A DNA stretch of 64,000 nt from Pedobacter ureilyticus (GTDB lineage Bacteria; Bacteroidota; Bacteroidia; Sphingobacteriales; Sphingobacteriaceae), in contig NZ_SSHJ01000004.1 of the NCBI RefSeq assembly GCF_005925345.1, positions 124,001 through 188,000 of the forward strand, in the 5' to 3' direction. The notes beneath the pieces are model-generated. The model was not told where the DNA came from. It ran no database searches and saw nothing but the letters and a program-made list of their open reading frames with translations. Both the position numbers and the translations under genes were made by a program. The first letter of the stretch is position 1; the number at the start of each line of letters is the position of its first letter. This document shows, in pieces, positions 46,223-55,354 of the stretch.

Positions 46223-46834
46223 CTAACAATTCTCTTTCATCTGCTTCGCTACTTCCTTCGCTTGCAAATCATCGCTCTGCGACAAATACTTAACAATATT
46301 TTCTTGATTAACCTGCGGATGATTTTGACTCAATTTAAAAACTCCTTCCAAAGAAGTTACCGAAATTTCAAAACCCGCAATAGCTTTCAAATGATGATCA
46401 ATGTACTCGTTAGTCATTTGATGAAAAGCCGCCCGACTGTCACTCGCCTCATATTGATCAGTAAGTTCCTTAATTACAGCTCTAGTTTCTTCATTATCCA
46501 ATAACCTGATTTTGCCTTTGGCCTGTACCGAACTGTAATTCCAAGTAGAGGCCGAAGCTGGATTTTCATACACCGATGCACTGATATAGGCGTGTGCTCC
46601 ATGAAACAATACCAACACATTTTCATTAGCAACAAAAGCCTCATGATGGTCGGTTTTTCTCATCACATGGCCTATAAGCTTAACCACATTGACTTCTCTT
46701 TTTATTTGCACAGGCACTTGTGTAGCAGACGGAATATGTTGGTTTGCGCCTATTACCACCGCAAACGGATGAGCCTGCATAAACGGAATTAGCTTATCGA
46801 GATCCGTCTCCAGAAATTTACCAACTTTGTACAT
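46223..46834 (-). CDS. PaiB-like FMN-binding negative transcriptional regulator family
   Basis: A 203-residue protein with the PaiB/flavin-reductase-like fold: MYKVGKFLE, then HPFAVVIGA, IPSATQVPVQ, LIGHVMRKTDHHE, VLVLFHGAHAYISASVYENP, YSSVQAKGKIRLLD, and IAGFEISVTSLEGVFKLSQNH. Relatives were named as transcriptional regulators but several bind flavin. Its gene is followed directly (no spacing) by the TonB-like protein gene on the same strand, with the stop/start boundary at 46834/46835. Confidence 0.85.
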   Translation of the reverse strand: MYKVGKFLETDLDKLIPFMQAHPFAVVIGANQHIPSATQVPVQIKREVNVVKLIGHVMRKTDHHEAFVANENVLVLFHGAHAYISASVYENPASASTWNYSSVQAKGKIRLLDNEETRAVIKELTDQYEASDSRAAFHQMTNEYIDHHLKAIAGFEISVTSLEGVFKLSQNHPQVNQENIVKYLSQSDDLQAKEVAKQMKENC

Positions 46835-48103
46835 TTAGAATTTAATAGCAATAGAAGCATTCTTTTTTACACCAGCAGGATAGTTCCACTTACCTCCATC
46901 TTTCAATAACCTAATAGCTTCCTCATCAAGCGCCTTACTCTCAGATTTTTCTACTTTAATATCACTTGGTGTGCCGTTAGGCAAAATAACGAAGCTTAGC
47001 GATACTGTTTTAGTGCCGTTTACGTAAAGCTTATTTTCTTTAGCTAAATATTCGCTATAAGCTTTCCATCCAATGGCGGGTATACCAATAACCACTTCAT
47101 CTTTAGCAGCCTTTTTTTTAGCGGCATTTTTAGCACTAACCACTACCACTTCATTTAACGCCGAAGCATTTTCACTCAAGCGTACGTTTACCTCCTGATT
47201 TACCTTAGCTTCAACATTCTTGCTAGCAAAGCCTAATGAAGTCACTTCTAACGTTACTTTTTCTTTTTCTACAGGCAGCGTAAACTCGCCACTTTTATTA
47301 GTTATCGCTCTAATATCATCACCTACCATTTTCACATCGGCACCAGACAAAGGCCTTCCATACACATCATAAACTGTTCCTTTTACCGATTTGGCATAAG
47401 GATCTGTTTTCACTTGAATACCCTCTACCCTACTTTCCAGAGCTTGTACTGGTGCAACTGGTGCAGCTATTCTTGCGCCAACCATTTTCGCCTGGTTTTC
47501 TCTATTTTCTTTAGTTAACCGAGCTTTTACTGCCTCTTTATTGGCTAAAGATGCACTTTCTATCATGGTTTCTTTGGGTGTATTATTCTTCGCAATGGCT
47601 TGATTTCCTTTAGACAAAGTTTGATCTAGCGTTTGTTCCACTTTTTGTTGATCTACCAAGCTCGAGACTTTTGCCGGTAGGGTGTCTGCAGGCGCTACCG
47701 CCGCAACTTGTGGTTTAATGTTTACCTCTATTTGTTTGGGTTGGTTGTTGGCCATTTCTAACTGTTGGCGACGGTTACTTTCACGCATCCAAAACAATAC
47801 GCCAGCGGTAATAAAAAGCACGGCAGCGGTTGCGGCAATGCTTAAACGATGTGAGGTAGTTCGCCACATTTTTCGCTCTACCGGCTTTTGCGCAACACGT
47901 TCTTGCAGTTGTTTCTGTAATAAAGAAAAAGTTTGTGTGCGTTTTTTAGCTGCTGATAAGCCCTCCAAAGCTTGGGCAACAAAAGGGTCTTCGAGCGAAA
48001 TTCGCTCTACCTTATGCATCATACCAGAATCTAACTTCCCTTCTAGGTAGTCATCTAGTACATCAATATCTAACCATTCTTTATTGCCCACTGTTCTTTT
48101 CAA
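46835..48103 (-). CDS. Anti-sigma-like inner-membrane protein with CarboxypepD_reg and TonB_C domains
   Basis: A 422-residue protein with three parts. Residues about 1-85 resemble the cytoplasmic part of anti-sigma factors (DVLDDYLEGKLDSGMMHKVE). One transmembrane helix follows (about 88-108). Periplasmic residues about 212-310 form a carboxypeptidase-regulatory-like beta domain (VKGTVYDVYGRPLSGADV), and about 335-422 resemble a TonB C-terminal domain (LYVNGTKTVSLSFVILPNGTP). The gene starts inside the end of the ECF sigma gene (23-base overlap), so the pair is probably translationally coupled and forms a sigma/anti-sigma pair. Confidence 0.75.
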   Translation of the reverse strand: MKRTVGNKEWLDIDVLDDYLEGKLDSGMMHKVERISLEDPFVAQALEGLSAAKKRTQTFSLLQKQLQERVAQKPVERKMWRTTSHRLSIAATAAVLFITAGVLFWMRESNRRQQLEMANNQPKQIEVNIKPQVAAVAPADTLPAKVSSLVDQQKVEQTLDQTLSKGNQAIAKNNTPKETMIESASLANKEAVKARLTKENRENQAKMVGARIAAPVAPVQALESRVEGIQVKTDPYAKSVKGTVYDVYGRPLSGADVKMVGDDIRAITNKSGEFTLPVEKEKVTLEVTSLGFASKNVEAKVNQEVNVRLSENASALNEVVVVSAKNAAKKKAAKDEVVIGIPAIGWKAYSEYLAKENKLYVNGTKTVSLSFVILPNGTPSDIKVEKSESKALDEEAIRLLKDGGKWNYPAGVKKNASIAIKF

Positions 48104-48659
48104 TACAAATTTTCAAATTGCGTTTTCCATTTTGGATATAGCTTTTCACTTTAAGCATATCGTATCCCGTAATATCGGCAACTTCTTTATAGCATTTTTC
48201 TTGTAGATAGAATAAATCTACGCTTTTTCGCTGTTCTTCCGAAAGGGTTTCCATGCACTTTTCCATGATGGTTAACTGTGTCTCTTTTGTGTCGTCGATA
48301 TCAAGATGCACAAAGTCATCATTTTCCACAAAATTTTCTTCGAGCGTTACCATTGGATTTTTTGAAGACTTACGTAGCGCCATTAAACAATGGTTACGGG
48401 TAAGTACGTGCAGCCAACTTTTAAAATTCTGTACCTGGTGGATGCGCAATTTCTTAACCAACTCTTCAAAAATTTGCATTACGGCATCTTTACTTTGCTC
48501 CTCATCTTTAAAGTAGTTAAAACAAACCCCATATACCAAGTGCATATATCGGTTATAAAGTTCACCCAACACTTCTAAATCGCCGCTTTCTTGATAAGCT
48601 GCAACTAGCGAAAGGTCGTCTGTCTCTCTATTGCCAGATGTATTCTTTATAAACTTCAA
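48081..48659 (-). CDS. ECF-type RNA polymerase sigma factor
   Basis: A 192-residue sigma-70 family protein. Region 2 is visible in LYNRYMHLVYGVCFNYFKDEEQSKDAVMQIFEEL, and region 4 in LSEEQRKSVDLFYLQEKCYKEVADITGYDMLKVKSYIQNGKRNLK (in separate pieces), with the short linker typical of ECF factors. It leads a two-gene unit with the anti-sigma-like protein and is divergent from the DUF4349 gene. Confidence 0.93.
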   Translation of the reverse strand: MKFIKNTSGNRETDDLSLVAAYQESGDLEVLGELYNRYMHLVYGVCFNYFKDEEQSKDAVMQIFEELVKKLRIHQVQNFKSWLHVLTRNHCLMALRKSSKNPMVTLEENFVENDDFVHLDIDDTKETQLTIMEKCMETLSEEQRKSVDLFYLQEKCYKEVADITGYDMLKVKSYIQNGKRNLKICIEKNSGQ

Positions 48660-48825
48660 ATTACTTCGGAATGCCTAAAATTTCTTCAAGTATAAAAATA
48701 TTTTTCGAGACGAGTGTGGAAAATAAGGATTAGCTACATCTACCCTTTAGAAAGTCGGGAAATCTTGAAGCTATTCGTCCGAAAGACAAGCATCGATAAT
48801 TTAATAATCCACAAAAACTGATGAC

Positions 48826-49737
48826 ATGAAGAACAACATTTTAACGCTATTAGTCGCACTTACCATTTTATGTTCGTGTAGTAGTAACCAAGAAAAAGAA
48901 ACTGCAACAGAAAATATAAAAGTGGTAGCGGATGAAGTTGTAGTCACTGAGGAAAATAGAGTTTACGAGGCTGCTGCTGCTCCAGCGGCTCAATTTGCTC
49001 TGCCAGATAAACCGACTACGACCAAGTTATCGACAACCGACAACCAATTAATTATCAACAAACAGAAAATCATTAAAGATGGCAGTATGACGGTGAAGAG
49101 CCGGAACATCAGCGATAGCAAAAAGAGAATTGACCAATTGCTGAAAAAACTTAACGCTTACTATGAAAGTGAAGATTTGCAGAATAACGAACAAAGCGTT
49201 GCCTATAATTTGAAAATACGCATACCATCGGCAAGTTTTGAGCAGTTAATAGCCGCCTTGGAAAACGGAGAAGATAAAATAGAAGCCAAAAACTTACAAG
49301 CTAGAGACGTTACAGAAGAGTACGTTGATATCGAAACTCGCCTAACAACCAAACGCCAATATTTACAGCGATACAAACAGATACTGGCCAAAGCCGCCAC
49401 CGTAAAAGATATTCTCGCCATAGAAGAAAATATCAGAACGCTTGAAGAAGAGATAGACAGCCAACAAGGACGATTAAAATATTTAGCAGACCAAGTGGCG
49501 TTTAGCACCTTGAACATCAACCTTTACCAAGAAAAAGAATATCTCCAACAACCACAAAGTGGCTTTTTAACCAGAACAAAAGTAGCACTTAACAACGGCT
49601 GGCAATCTATAGTTGATTTTGTGCTTTGGATGTTAAGCATCTGGCCATACCTCATTATTCTTTTTATAAGTTATTTAACCATTAAACGCATCATCAAAAT
49701 CCGTAGACAACGCATAAAATCTAAAGAGACAAACTAA
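48826..49737 (+). CDS. DUF4349 lipoprotein
   Basis: A 303-residue lipoprotein: lipobox ILCSC (Cys about residue 17), a Glu/Thr/Ala linker, then the DUF4349 core (about 80-240) with MTVKSRNISDSKKRIDQLLKK, ENGEDKIEAKNLQARDVTEEYVDIETRL (in parts), and a coiled coil, and a C-terminal transmembrane helix (about 270-290, WPYLIILFISYLTI). Function unknown; members often sit near stress-responsive genes. It is followed after 34 bases by the VWA gene. Confidence 0.85.
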   Translation: MKNNILTLLVALTILCSCSSNQEKETATENIKVVADEVVVTEENRVYEAAAAPAAQFALPDKPTTTKLSTTDNQLIINKQKIIKDGSMTVKSRNISDSKKRIDQLLKKLNAYYESEDLQNNEQSVAYNLKIRIPSASFEQLIAALENGEDKIEAKNLQARDVTEEYVDIETRLTTKRQYLQRYKQILAKAATVKDILAIEENIRTLEEEIDSQQGRLKYLADQVAFSTLNINLYQEKEYLQQPQSGFLTRTKVALNNGWQSIVDFVLWMLSIWPYLIILFISYLTIKRIIKIRRQRIKSKETN

Positions 49738-49771
49738 TTATTCAAAATTTACTCATTTAAAATTCTAAAAA

Positions 49772-51694
49772 ATGAAAATATTACTCACCCCCATTATTGC
49801 CTTGTTTCTAATGTTTGGTTACAAAGCAACGCCAACTAAAGAAATTTCTGGCACCATTACCAGTACCGCCGATGGTTTAGCTTTACCTGGCGTGCTCATT
49901 AAAAGTTTGCCCAGTAAAACTACTACCAAAACCGATGCTAATGGCAAATATCTTATTAAAGCACCCAATACCGACACCCATTTGCAAGTGAGCTTCTTAG
50001 GCTTTCAAACCAAGAAAGTGGCTATTGGAAAATCTGACATTATAAATATAAGCTTAGCCGAAGACACAAAAGCCTTAAGTGAAATTGTAGTTGTTGGTTA
50101 TGGTAAGCAGCAGAAAAAGGAGCTAAAATCAGCCAGAGCAGATATGATGATGGCTCCACCGGTAGTTAATGCCCTTCATGGCAGAGTGGCTGGTATGCAA
50201 GTTCAAAAGAACTTAATGCAAATGCCGCAGCAAAACACCGAAAACTATGCCCACATTACCGAAAATGCTTTCAAGAAAGCAACCGACAACCCGCTTTCTA
50301 CCTTCTCGGTAGATGTAGATGCGGCTTCATACAGCAATATGCGCAGATTTGTGAACGGTGGAAACTTACCACCAAAAGATGCGGTGCGTATCGAAGAAAT
50401 GATCAACTATTTTGACTACAACTATGAACAACCTAAAGGCAATGCCCCTGTAAACATCGTAACAGAAATAGGCACTGCACCCTGGAACAGCCAACACCGT
50501 TTGGTGCACATTGGCTTAAAGGCCAAAAATATTCCTACAGAAAAACTACCACCGTCTAACTTGGTTTTCCTGATCGATGTATCCGGATCAATGAACTCGC
50601 ACAACAAATTACCTTTATTAGTTAGCTCCCTACGTTTACTTACCGATAATTTACGCGACCAAGACAAAGTTGCCATTGTAGTTTACGCCGGTAACTCTGG
50701 CTTGGTTTTACCTTCCACATCGGGAGATAATAAACAAGCGATTAAAGAAGCTTTGAGCAAGTTGAGTGCGGGAGGCTCTACCGCGGGAGGCGCAGGTATC
50801 CAACTCGCCTACAAAGTAGCTACCGAAAACTTCATTAAAGGCGGTAATAACCGAATTATTTTGGCAACCGATGGCGATTTTAATGTTGGCGCCAATAGCG
50901 ACGCCGATATGCAAACACTGATTGAAGAAAAACGTAAAAGCGGTGTGTTCCTTACCGTGCTAGGTTTTGGCATGGGCAATTACAAAGACAGTAAAATGGA
51001 GATTTTAGCGAACAAAGGAAATGGAAACTACGCCTATATTGATGACATTAACGAAGCAAGAAAAGTGTTGATTAATGAATTTGGCGGTACGCTTTTCACG
51101 GTGGCTAAAGATGTGAAGTTACAGATTGAATTTAATCCGGCTAAAGTGCAGGCCTACCGCTTGATTGGTTACGAAAACCGTTTGCTCAACAATGAAGACT
51201 TTAACGATGACCAAAAAGATGCCGGCGAAATGGGCGCTGGCCATACTGTTACAGCGCTTTATGAAATCATTCCGGTTGGCGTAGAAAGTAAGTTTCTAAA
51301 AAGTGTTGATGCGCTCAAATATCAAAACGTTCCTAAGACAACTCCATCATCTAAAAACACAAACGAAATGCTAACGGTTAAAATACGCTACAAACAACCA
51401 GATGGCAACCAAAGTAAACTATTGGAGCAGCCTGTTGTAGATCGCTATCACGAGAAGTTAAGTAATACCAGCGATAACTTTAGGTTTTCTGCTTCGGTGG
51501 CGATGCTGGGCATGTTGTTGCGCCAATCAGAATTTGTACAAGAAAGCAGTTTCGATAAAGCCATTACAATAGCCGAAGGAGCTAAAGGCACCGACAAAGA
51601 AGGTTACCGTGCCGAATATGTTAAATTAGCTAAATCGGCACAGCTATTGGCGAAAGATTTACGTAATTTTGCGATCACGGGTAGAGAGAAATAA
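49772..51694 (+). CDS. VWA-domain protein (YfbK-like) with CarboxypepD_reg-like N-terminus
   Basis: A 640-residue secreted protein. After an N-terminal signal sequence, residues about 22-95 form a carboxypeptidase-regulatory-like beta domain (ISGTITSTADGLALPGVLIK), ending in VVGYGKQQKKE, and then LHGRVAGMQVQ, both like SusC-type receptors. A von Willebrand factor A domain follows with the metal site VFLIDVSGSMNSHN (D-x-S-x-S), then AGGSTAGGAGIQLAY and ATDGDFNVG. The C-terminal part is DUF3520-like. Such proteins are adhesion or chaperone-like; part of a three-gene run with DUF4349 and DUF4197. Confidence 0.85.
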   Translation: MKILLTPIIALFLMFGYKATPTKEISGTITSTADGLALPGVLIKSLPSKTTTKTDANGKYLIKAPNTDTHLQVSFLGFQTKKVAIGKSDIINISLAEDTKALSEIVVVGYGKQQKKELKSARADMMMAPPVVNALHGRVAGMQVQKNLMQMPQQNTENYAHITENAFKKATDNPLSTFSVDVDAASYSNMRRFVNGGNLPPKDAVRIEEMINYFDYNYEQPKGNAPVNIVTEIGTAPWNSQHRLVHIGLKAKNIPTEKLPPSNLVFLIDVSGSMNSHNKLPLLVSSLRLLTDNLRDQDKVAIVVYAGNSGLVLPSTSGDNKQAIKEALSKLSAGGSTAGGAGIQLAYKVATENFIKGGNNRIILATDGDFNVGANSDADMQTLIEEKRKSGVFLTVLGFGMGNYKDSKMEILANKGNGNYAYIDDINEARKVLINEFGGTLFTVAKDVKLQIEFNPAKVQAYRLIGYENRLLNNEDFNDDQKDAGEMGAGHTVTALYEIIPVGVESKFLKSVDALKYQNVPKTTPSSKNTNEMLTVKIRYKQPDGNQSKLLEQPVVDRYHEKLSNTSDNFRFSASVAMLGMLLRQSEFVQESSFDKAITIAEGAKGTDKEGYRAEYVKLAKSAQLLAKDLRNFAITGREK

Positions 51695-51721
51695 CGCTGC
51701 CTTTGCTTAATTACATACTTT

Positions 51722-52462
51722 ATGAAGAGAACAGGATTATTCTTATTAACGGCATCAGCTTTATGCTTTAGCGGCTGCGATGCGCAAAGCCAAAGCAAAC
51801 TGGGCAATATTTTAGGTCAGGTGGCTACTGGCGCAACCGGCACTCCAAGCAGTTTAGAAATTAGCAACGGCTTAAAACAGGCTTTAGAAATTGGAACTTC
51901 GGCAGGTGCTGATAGGCTTTCTGCAAAGGATGGTTTTTTTGGCAACATGGCTATTAAAATTTTGTTCCCAACAGAAGCGCAAAAAGTTGAAAAAACCTTG
52001 CGTAGTGTGGGGTTAAATTCTTTGGCAGATAATGTGATTTTAAGCCTAAACCGTGCAGCAGAAGATGCCGCTAAAGAAGCAAAGCCGATTTTTGTAAATG
52101 CCATTAAACAAATGACTATTGCCGACGCTACTAACATCCTTTTAGGAAATAAAGATGCAGCAACTACTTATTTTAAAAGAGTAACTACAGCACAGCTCAT
52201 GGAAAAATTTTCTCCGGTAATAAGTAATAGCTTAAGTAAAGTTGGCGCTACCAAATACTGGACTGACGCCGCAGCTGCTTACAATAAGATCCCTTTGGTA
52301 AAGCCTGTTAATACAAACTTAACCCAATATGTAGCCGAAAAAGCAATAGACGGAATGTTTGTACAAGTAGCACAAGAGGAATTGAAAATTAGGGACAACA
52401 TTGGCGCCCGTTCAACAGGTTTGCTGCAAAAAGTTTTCGGATATGCCGATACTAAAAAGTAA
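51722..52462 (+). CDS. DUF4197 lipoprotein
   Basis: A 246-residue lipoprotein, signal ending in the lipobox FSGC (Cys about residue 19), then DAQSQSKLGNILGQVATGA and the DUF4197 core (about 45-240): SNGLKQALEIGTSAGADRL, GNMAIKILFPTEAQKVEKTLRSVG in parts, EDAAKEAKPIFVNAIKQMTIADATNILLG, and FYFKR-like helices ending KVFGYADTKK. Function unknown; a helical envelope protein. Last gene of the three-gene run. Confidence 0.85.
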   Translation: MKRTGLFLLTASALCFSGCDAQSQSKLGNILGQVATGATGTPSSLEISNGLKQALEIGTSAGADRLSAKDGFFGNMAIKILFPTEAQKVEKTLRSVGLNSLADNVILSLNRAAEDAAKEAKPIFVNAIKQMTIADATNILLGNKDAATTYFKRVTTAQLMEKFSPVISNSLSKVGATKYWTDAAAAYNKIPLVKPVNTNLTQYVAEKAIDGMFVQVAQEELKIRDNIGARSTGLLQKVFGYADTKK

Positions 52463-52613
52463 TTCACAAAATTGTTGATTTGTTAATAAAAATTTAAAGG
52501 AACCAAACCAATTTTTTGCTAGCTTGTTATCACAAAACAAGAAGATAAAAAAGTCCTGTGAGTGGGCTATCCGCGGAGGGCAGGCACAGCATAAATAGGT
52601 TTACTATTAAAAG

Positions 52614-52643
52614 AAAAGCATCCAAAATTTGGGTGCTTTTTTT
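52614..52643. terminator. Bidirectional terminator
   Basis: AAAGCATCCAAA pairs with TTTGGGTGCTTT, with A-tract before and T-tract after, so it works for both the DUF4197 gene (rightward) and the methyltransferase gene (leftward) that converge here. Confidence 0.85.
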
Positions 52644-52650
52644 ATCATCA

Positions 52651-53619
52651 TTAGTCCAAAAACTGGCATCTAAAACCTGGAATATCGATGCTAGTATAAT
52701 GGATTTTAAGTACTTTTCTACCTATTAGATCTTTCGTCTTTAGCTTTTCAGGAAAATTTAAGGAGCAATCCGATGATTTTAAAAAATCACTCTGATAAAC
52801 TTTAATCTCAGTTTCATAATGCAGCACTGTAGATGGCAACAAATCAACAGTCAACTTTTTCTCTTCAAATAACCATTCGCTATTTTTGCATTTTTCTATC
52901 AATTCAAACATAAATTTTTTATCGAACACCATTAAATCGTCCAATTTATGGCCCATCTTATCATTGGTATCGTGCTGGTACAAGCTTACTTTAATTTCCT
53001 CTGGAATAAAAATTGTTTTTTGCGAAAGCTGGCTTGCTAAATTCAGCATAATACTTACTTGTGGTTCTTTTATCAAAGCCCTATTCATTGTTTCACTTAG
53101 TACAATATCAACATCATCATTGCGCAATTTGTAAGTGGCAGCATCGGTAATTGTAAAATGCCTAACAAAAGAATTTAACCCCAAAGTGTTTAAAATATAT
53201 TGAAGCATTTTATAACTTTTTGGGTTAATTTCAAGCATTGTAAATTGGACATCTTTAGGCGTTAATAAAGCCATTGCCGGCAACGCTAATGTAGCAAAAG
53301 GGCCTGTGCCAGCATAAAGAACGTGGGCAGGCCTACCTGTATGCTTCTGCCTCACGTGCTGTATGGCCTTAAAAAGCCCTCGTGCAAAACGCTGTGTTCT
53401 AAATATTTCTTTAATGCATTGTGCAGCCCAAAATGTACCAATGGCACTACCACTCTCTGTACTAATATGCTTTCTTTCAAGTTCGGTATTGCCATTAACT
53501 TCTGCTAATTTGTACAACATATCAGCAAGACCCGTAATGGCAGGTGCCAATCCTTCATGAAAATCTCCATCCCTGATTATCGCCTCACAATATTCCTTAA
53601 ATAAGGTTAATTTAGACAT
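52651..53619 (-). CDS. PRMT-like SAM-dependent methyltransferase
   Basis: A 322-residue class I methyltransferase. Motif I is VLYAGTGPFAT (100-110), the acidic end of strand 2 is TMLEINPKS (E130), and motif II/III contains VRHFTITDAATYKL. The loop SETMNRALIKE has two Glu (E176 and E185) nine residues apart, like the double-E loop that binds the guanidinium in protein arginine methyltransferases (for example SEPMGYMLFNE of CARM1). The usual THW loop is not apparent. The gene overlaps the PhyH gene upstream by 8 bases. Predicted protein or peptide methylation; the substrate is unknown. Confidence 0.7.
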   Translation of the reverse strand: MSKLTLFKEYCEAIIRDGDFHEGLAPAITGLADMLYKLAEVNGNTELERKHISTESGSAIGTFWAAQCIKEIFRTQRFARGLFKAIQHVRQKHTGRPAHVLYAGTGPFATLALPAMALLTPKDVQFTMLEINPKSYKMLQYILNTLGLNSFVRHFTITDAATYKLRNDDVDIVLSETMNRALIKEPQVSIMLNLASQLSQKTIFIPEEIKVSLYQHDTNDKMGHKLDDLMVFDKKFMFELIEKCKNSEWLFEEKKLTVDLLPSTVLHYETEIKVYQSDFLKSSDCSLNFPEKLKTKDLIGRKVLKIHYTSIDIPGFRCQFLD

Positions 53620-54574
53620 CCCTATTCGTTTTTTGGAAACTCACATACTGTACAAATCTAGGCAGGTTCGAGTTGTTTGGCGAGGCTGCATGAGGCAAAG
53701 ATTCGAGCCAAATAATTAAATCGCCCTTTTTACCATCTAAATACTTAATCTTTTCAGTTTTTTTAATTTCATCAAGAGCATCTTCAGGATTATGCCTTTT
53801 TAGCAACTCTTCCGCTTTACGATGAAAACCTGGCACTAACGTAAACGCTCCCCTATTTATGGGCACATCATTCAAATACACCAAACCTTGTATATAATAT
53901 TGTGGCCCTAAATTAAAATCAATATCCCAATGCAAATCGCTTCCCTTAAATTTATAGTTAGCCGTTTCTGGTGGATTATAACTCACTTTCTCGCAATTGG
54001 CAATTAAATCTTGGCTCTGATACAGTTGCGAAAATATTTGAAATACCTTCTCGTTTTTTCTAATTTTTTCGATAGCCGCACCCTGATACAGCTGTAACAT
54101 CAATCCTTGAAGCTTATCATGCTGAGGATACCAAGTTGAAGGAAAGCTAATATCAACACCTAACGTTTCACAAATTAGAGCAACTACGTTATCGCAATCT
54201 TCCTCAGAAAAAACGCTACTCAACTGTAAATAACCATTTGCTTCCCAAAAAGCAAGTTCCAAATCGGTGAGCGCATGTACACCTAAAAAATCATCCACAT
54301 TCAGTTTATGCTCATACCACTTGTTAAAGGCAATGCACTTTTGTTGATAAAACTCTTCGCCTTTCAATGTAATCAGCCAGTTTTCAAATTGCAAATCACT
54401 TTTACAATACTGGTACAAAAACTCATAAACTTCGAACAAACCAATCTCAAAAATATTTAAGAAATATCGCTCTGCATTCTGAAAATCTTGATCTAACAAA
54501 ACATTAGCCTCTTGCGGATTTCTTTGCGAACGATAAATACTTAAAAATGGAAAATCGTTAATTAACTCACTCAT
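53612..54574 (-). CDS. PhyH-like Fe(II)/2-oxoglutarate dioxygenase
   Basis: A 320-residue phytanoyl-CoA dioxygenase-type oxygenase. The C-terminal double-stranded beta-helix shows the iron triad H215-x-D217 (LHWDIDF) and H295 (HAASPNNS), with R306 placed to bind 2-oxoglutarate (LPRFVQYVSF). Before it are GYLQLSSVFSEEDCDNVVAL (about 114-133) and NRGAFTLVPGFHRKAEELL; the first 100 residues are extra and helical. Likely hydroxylates a small molecule or peptide side chain. First gene of a leftward two-gene unit with the methyltransferase, divergent from the AspH-type hydroxylase. Confidence 0.8.
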   Translation of the reverse strand: MSELINDFPFLSIYRSQRNPQEANVLLDQDFQNAERYFLNIFEIGLFEVYEFLYQYCKSDLQFENWLITLKGEEFYQQKCIAFNKWYEHKLNVDDFLGVHALTDLELAFWEANGYLQLSSVFSEEDCDNVVALICETLGVDISFPSTWYPQHDKLQGLMLQLYQGAAIEKIRKNEKVFQIFSQLYQSQDLIANCEKVSYNPPETANYKFKGSDLHWDIDFNLGPQYYIQGLVYLNDVPINRGAFTLVPGFHRKAEELLKRHNPEDALDEIKKTEKIKYLDGKKGDLIIWLESLPHAASPNNSNLPRFVQYVSFQKTNRDV

Positions 54575-54676
54575 AAAAAGCTACTTAAAACAAAACAATA
54601 GGTTTACTTTTACATTGTGAAAAGACTTTTCTAATTTAGTTGTAATTACCCATTATTTCTCATAAAAAACACCTCC

Positions 54677-55354
54677 TTGACCGCAATTCAGTTTAACACC
54701 ACTTATGATATCCTTGCGTTAGAAAAAGAACTAGGTATCGCTTTAGCCAGCACCTGGGCAAACCATTACAATATAAAAGACTATAGTGGAGAATGGAAAA
54801 GCATTTCATTAAGATCCGCATCCGGATCATCTTCAGATATTTATGCCAACTATACAGACCAACCCTTTAAAGATACGCCTCTTTTAGCAGAACTTCCTTA
54901 CCTACAATCTGTTTTAGCCGCTTGGAAATGTGAAAAGGAAAGCGTGAGATTTTTAGCCCTTTACCCCGGCAGCGAAATTAAACCGCACAAAGACAAGGGC
55001 TGTAGTTATCAAGATGGCAATTTTAGGTTACACATTCCTGTTGTAACCAATAACAAAGTTGATTTTATTGTAGAGAACCAAAACTATTTCTTAGCACCCG
55101 GAACTTGTTGGTACATGGATTTCTCAAAAGAGCACAGTGTTAGAAATAACGGAGATACAGTAAGAATACATTTAGTAATAGATTGCCTAAGAAACGAATG
55201 GACCGATAAAATTTTCGAAGCCCATGGCTATCAAGATTGCGAAGCTAAAATGTCGATTGATGAAGTTAAACAAGTTATAGCGCAACTGGAAACCCACCAA
55301 ACAGAAGTTGCAAACAACCTCATTAAACAATTAAAAGCAGATTATGGGCTTTAA
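54677..55354 (+). CDS. Aspartyl/asparaginyl beta-hydroxylase family protein
   Basis: A 225-residue 2-oxoglutarate oxygenase of the Asp/Asn beta-hydroxylase type. Active-site segments: FLALYPGSEIKPHKDKG (H104, D106), FRLHIPVVTN (R117), and EHSVRNNGDTVRIHLVIDC (H153, R163, H165). The frame begins with a TTG at 54677; I see no ATG upstream before an in-frame stop at 54632-54634, so the start is uncertain. Its stop overlaps the sulfotransferase start by 11 bases. These enzymes hydroxylate Asp/Asn side chains of proteins or small peptides. Confidence 0.82.
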   Translation: MTAIQFNTTYDILALEKELGIALASTWANHYNIKDYSGEWKSISLRSASGSSSDIYANYTDQPFKDTPLLAELPYLQSVLAAWKCEKESVRFLALYPGSEIKPHKDKGCSYQDGNFRLHIPVVTNNKVDFIVENQNYFLAPGTCWYMDFSKEHSVRNNGDTVRIHLVIDCLRNEWTDKIFEAHGYQDCEAKMSIDEVKQVIAQLETHQTEVANNLIKQLKADYGL

